This document shows, piece after piece, positions 5,095 through 7,232 of a DNA stretch of 7,232 nucleotides. Within the stretch, counting starts at the first letter, position 1. Each line of letters begins with the position of its first letter. The translations under genes were made by a program, and so were the position numbers. The notes under the pieces were generated by a model. It was given only the letters and a program-made list of their open reading frames with translations, was not told the origin of the DNA and ran no database searches. This DNA comes from Anaerolineaceae bacterium (GTDB lineage: Bacteria; Chloroflexota; Anaerolineae; Anaerolineales; Villigracilaceae), in NCBI GenBank assembly GCA_022181005.1, contig BQMV01000054.1, positions 1 to 7,232 on the forward strand. Reading direction: 5' to 3'.

Positions 5095-5886
5095 ATGTAC
5101 CCAAACGCTCCGCACAAACACAACCAACCCATCCTCGATGTCTCGCTTCTGGCAGTGCGTTTCAACGGACATGTCGCGCTCGAGGACGTCACTTTCCATT
5201 TGCATGAGGGCGAGCGCGTCGCGGTTGTTGGTCCGAATGGCGCGGGGAAAAGCACGCTCATCAAAGTGATCGCCGGGGTGTTGCAACCGTCTTCCGGCGA
5301 TGTGAACATCTATGGATCGCATCCCGATAAGCACGTGTGCATCGGCTACATTCCCCAGCGCTCGCAAGTGGACTGGAATTTTCCCGTCACGGTTGCCGAT
5401 GTGGTGATGATGGGACGCTCGGCGAAACTCGGTCCGTTCAACTGGCCCCATAAAAAAGATTGGGACTTTGTGAATCACGCGCTCGAAACGGTGGAGATTC
5501 AAAACCTCGCCTCGCGCCAGATCAGCCAACTCTCCGGCGGACAACAACAACGCATGTTCATCGCCCGCGCCATCGCGCAGGAATCCGAACTGATGTTGAT
5601 GGATGAACCCCTGACCGGCTTGGATACCCCGTCGCAGGAGGGAATTTTGAATCTGCTTGACCGCCTCAAGCAGGATAAGGTCACCGTGATGGTCGCCACG
5701 CACGACCTCGACCAAGCTGCGAGCCACTTCGACCGCATCCTATTGCTCAATCATCGCATCGTTGCGTTTGGCGTTCCGCAAGATGTGATGCAAACGAATA
5801 ATCTCATTAAGGCTTATGGCGGGCGCATGAAAGTAGATTCGAAAGGGGCGATGTTGGTGGATGATTGTTGTCCTCCTGAGGAATAA
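5095..5886 (+). CDS. znuC: Metal ABC transporter ATP-binding protein
   Basis: This 263-residue ABC ATPase powers the metal importer on the cytoplasmic side. All nucleotide-binding motifs are intact: Walker A GPNGAGKST (46-54), Q-loop YIPQRSQVDWNFP (85-97, Gln88), signature LSGGQQQR (146-153), Walker B LMLMDE (166-171, catalytic Glu171), D-loop GLD (175-177) and the switch His203 in VATHDL. The QRSQVDWNFPVTVADVVMMGR segment is typical of Mn/Zn-type ATPases as I remember them. I chose ATG 5095, because an in-frame TTG at 5047 lies inside the palindromic repeat and would add 16 repeat-encoded residues. No Shine-Dalgarno is visible. The protein ends in an unusual DDCCPPEE with a Cys pair (258-259). 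Its stop codon shares one base with the inverted heptamer array that follows. Zinc is inferred from the neighbouring binding protein. Confidence 0.93.
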   Translation: MYPNAPHKHNQPILDVSLLAVRFNGHVALEDVTFHLHEGERVAVVGPNGAGKSTLIKVIAGVLQPSSGDVNIYGSHPDKHVCIGYIPQRSQVDWNFPVTVADVVMMGRSAKLGPFNWPHKKDWDFVNHALETVEIQNLASRQISQLSGGQQQRMFIARAIAQESELMLMDEPLTGLDTPSQEGILNLLDRLKQDKVTVMVATHDLDQAASHFDRILLLNHRIVAFGVPQDVMQTNNLIKAYGGRMKVDSKGAMLVDDCCPPEE

Positions 5887-5917
5887 TTTACGATTTACGA
5901 TTGCCGATTTACGATTG
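5886..5917 (-). repeat. Heptamer array, inverted orientation (left flank of the four-helix-bundle gene)
   Basis: Read on the minus strand, this is about four copies of TAAATCG-type units with one GCAATCG variant. Bases 5886-5902 are the exact reverse complement of the 17-base core at 606-622 and 6332-6348. It begins at the last base of the znuC stop codon. Bases 5918-5966 after it show no feature I can support. Confidence 0.9.
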
Positions 5918-5966
5918 TTTGATGGCGTAGTTATTTTCCAAGAGTCTCTCAATTGAAGATATTTCA

Positions 5967-5973
5967 AAAGGAG
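5967..5973 (+). promoter_or_regulatory. Strong ribosome binding site that fixes the start at 5980
   Basis: AAAGGAG lies 6 bases before ATG 5980. It is the only textbook Shine-Dalgarno I see in the window, and it rules out the upstream in-frame TTG at 5953. It sets this gene apart from its neighbours, which have none. Confidence 0.85.
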
Positions 5974-5979
5974 TTCACC

Positions 5980-6333
5980 ATGGATGAGAAAATGTTCAAG
6001 GCACGGACGAAGAAGTTGGCTGTGGCGATCATCAAACAAATGGACAAACTTCCAAATTCGCGCGCGGCGGATGTTGTTGCGAGACAGGTCATCCGCTCGG
6101 GTACTTCCGTCGGAGCGAATTATCGTGCCGCGTGTCGTGCTAAATCCACACCCGATATGATCAACAAAATGAAAATTGTCGAAGAGGAAGCCGATGAGAC
6201 CGAATACTGGCTTGAAATCCTTGTTGAAGCGGGTCTTGCTCCTGAAGAGCAACTTGCCAGAATCCACAAAGAAACCGATGAGATTCTTACCATGACCGTC
6301 GCATCTATCAAGACTCTCCGCAATCGAAAATAA
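5980..6333 (+). CDS. Four-helix-bundle protein (S23 / 23S rRNA IVS family)
   Basis: This 117-residue all-helical protein carries the family signature RSGTSVGANYRAACRAKS (39-56), followed by the KMKIVEEEADETEYWLEIL helix (63-81). Four helices are expected at about 5-22, 28-51, 56-84 and 87-114. Members were first noticed in intervening sequences of 23S rRNA genes, and the fold is shared with bAvd, the accessory protein of diversity-generating retroelements, which forms a pentamer that binds nucleic acid. Free-standing copies like this one have no established function. It has no signal peptide and is probably cytosolic and oligomeric. It interrupts the ATPase-permease pair of the metal transporter, carries its own strong ribosome binding site, and is flanked by heptamer arrays in inverted orientation. 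This suggests it was inserted as a unit. I see no reverse transcriptase or rRNA sequence nearby. Confidence 0.9.
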   Translation: MDEKMFKARTKKLAVAIIKQMDKLPNSRAADVVARQVIRSGTSVGANYRAACRAKSTPDMINKMKIVEEEADETEYWLEILVEAGLAPEEQLARIHKETDEILTMTVASIKTLRNRK

Positions 6334-6371
6334 TCGTAAATCGTAAATCTAAAATCGTAAATCTAAAATCG
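6331..6371 (+). repeat. Heptamer array (right flank of the four-helix-bundle gene)
   Basis: A 6-base partial unit (6331-6336) is followed by five full heptamers: TAAATCG, TAAATCT, AAAATCG, TAAATCT and AAAATCG, ending at 6371. The array overlaps the four-helix-bundle stop codon (6331-6333) and ends one base before the permease ATG at 6373. It fills the whole gap between those two genes, leaving no space for a Shine-Dalgarno. Confidence 0.93.
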
Positions 6372-6372
6372 A

Positions 6373-7180
6373 ATGTCTTTCCTTCTTACCCCTCTCTCCT
6401 ACGAATTTATGCAACGCGGTATGATCGCCGCCGTGCTGGTTGGGATCATCTGTGCCGTAGTTGGCACGTTCGTCGTTCTGCGCGGCATGGCGTTCTTTGG
6501 CGACGCGCTGGCGCACACCATTTTGCCCGGTATCGCACTCGGGTATCTCGTCAGCGGCGGCGCGCGCGAACCGTTGTTCTGGTGGGCGCTTGGCACAGCC
6601 ATCGTCGCGTCACTGGGAATCGGCGCGATCAGCAAAAATTCTCAGATCAAGGAAGACACAGCCATTGGGATTATCTTTGCTGGAATGTTCGCGCTCGGCA
6701 TCGCGCTCATCTCAACCGTCCGCAGTTACGCCGTAGACTTGAGTCACTTCCTGTTTGGCGACGTGCTATCCGTTTCGACTCACAGTTTGTGGCTGATCCT
6801 CCTCTTCGGCGGGATCGTCCTCTTCATCATTTTCGCCTTCTACAAGGAATTCACCACGCTGTCGTTTGACCCTATCCTTGCCGCCACGCTCCGCCTCCCT
6901 GTGGACTTGCTCAACAATCTTCTGCTCGTGCTGATCGCGGTCACGGTCGCCGTCTCGCTTCAGACGGTCGGAGTCGCTCTCATGGTCGCCATGCTCGTCA
7001 CCCCCGCCGCGACGGCGTATCTGCTCACCAATCGCCTGCCGAAGATGATGCTTCTCGCCGCGATCTTCGCGTCGCTTTCAGTGGTGATTGGGCTGTATCT
7101 CTCCTACTATCTCAGCATCGCTTCCGGCGCGGCGATTGTCCTCACTGCGACGTTTTTCTTCATCCTTGCTTTTGGGTGGA
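6373..7180 (+). CDS. znuB: Metal ABC transporter permease, ABC-3 family (3' end missing)
   Basis: About 269 genuine residues are present of an integral membrane permease that forms the metal channel with the ATPase and binding protein. Hydrophobic segments run at about 15-37, 45-61, 68-86, 96-115, 137-156, 180-196, 198-218, 226-246 and 250-267. Family motifs are GMAFFGDALAHTILPGIA (38-55), EDTAIGIIFAGMFALG (94-109), FLFGDVL (126-132) and GVALMVAMLVTPAATAYLL (200-218). Such permeases usually have about 260-300 residues, so only a short C-terminal tail is missing. The frame runs on to a TGA at 7201-7203, but the final KIGRAHV is translated adapter, not protein. ATG 6373 directly follows the heptamer array. 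Confidence 0.93.
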
Positions 7181-7232
7181 AGATCGGAAGAGCACACGTC
7201 TGAACTCCAGTCACGTGGCCTTATCTCGTATG
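7181..7232. other. Illumina TruSeq index adapter (right end, not genomic)
   Basis: From 7181 the sequence matches the TruSeq index adapter, AGATCGGAAGAGC onward through CTCCAGTCAC at 7214. It continues with GTGGCC (7215-7220, which I recall as TruSeq index 20) and TTATCTCGTATG, the start of the P7 side. It creates the false stop of the permease gene. Confidence 0.98.

Noticed and set aside
4960..5727. Long open frame (255 codons) on the minus strand opposite znuC
   Set aside because: It is antisense to a clear ABC ATPase with every motif intact, crosses the palindromic repeat, and its translation shows no domain or sensible composition.
5740..6267. Minus-strand open frame spanning the znuC end and four-helix-bundle gene
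   Set aside because: It crosses the heptamer array and two well-supported + strand genes, and shows no recognisable protein features.
5980..6333. Diversity-generating retroelement accessory gene (avd)
   Set aside because: The fold is related, but no reverse transcriptase, template/variable repeat pair or target gene is present in the window; plain S23 family membership is all that is supported.

Overview
The window is a moderately GC-rich bacterial contig. All intact genes lie on the + strand, the gaps between them are short, and many gaps hold short repeats. The protein set, the AAATCGT-type spacer repeats, the GTAGGGGCG-type palindrome and several -10 boxes placed 6-10 bases before an ATG make me think of an uncultured Chloroflexota (Anaerolineales-like) organism. 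That is an impression from memory, not a search. Both ends are synthetic: bases 1-19 and 7181-7232 match Illumina TruSeq adapter sequence, so genomic DNA runs only from about 20 to 7180 and the first and last genes are cut.

Left block (20-2411): the 3' part of a glycosyltransferase-type gene, a complete GT2-like glycosyltransferase, and a SpoU/TrmH-family RNA methyltransferase. The two glycosyltransferase genes are separated by seven tandem copies of a 7-base repeat. This looks like the end of a cell-envelope glycan cluster followed by a housekeeping RNA-modification gene.

Scar region (2365-2870): this stretch is rearranged. On the minus strand, overlapping the 3' end of the methyltransferase gene, lies a 30-codon frame that encodes a lipoprotein signal peptide with a lipobox and almost nothing after it. 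It has its own extended -10 box. It is followed by a nested palindrome and then by the left end of an IS5-like element whose transposase is broken off after about 60 residues. A TTGAC/TATAAT promoter, with a 12-base inverted repeat centred on its -35, follows and directs the next block.

Right block (2871-7180): a YprB-type RNase H-fold exonuclease with C-terminal helical repeats is coupled by an ATGA overlap to a zinc-type ABC substrate-binding lipoprotein (ZnuA-like). Next come the ATPase (ZnuC-like), a four-helix-bundle (S23/23S rRNA IVS) protein, and the membrane permease (ZnuB-like, cut by the adapter). Together ZnuA, ZnuC and ZnuB would import zinc, or possibly manganese. The four-helix-bundle gene sits between the ATPase and permease genes. 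It has the only textbook Shine-Dalgarno in the window and is bracketed by heptamer arrays in inverted orientation, so it looks like an inserted cassette. I found no rRNA, tRNA or CRISPR array.
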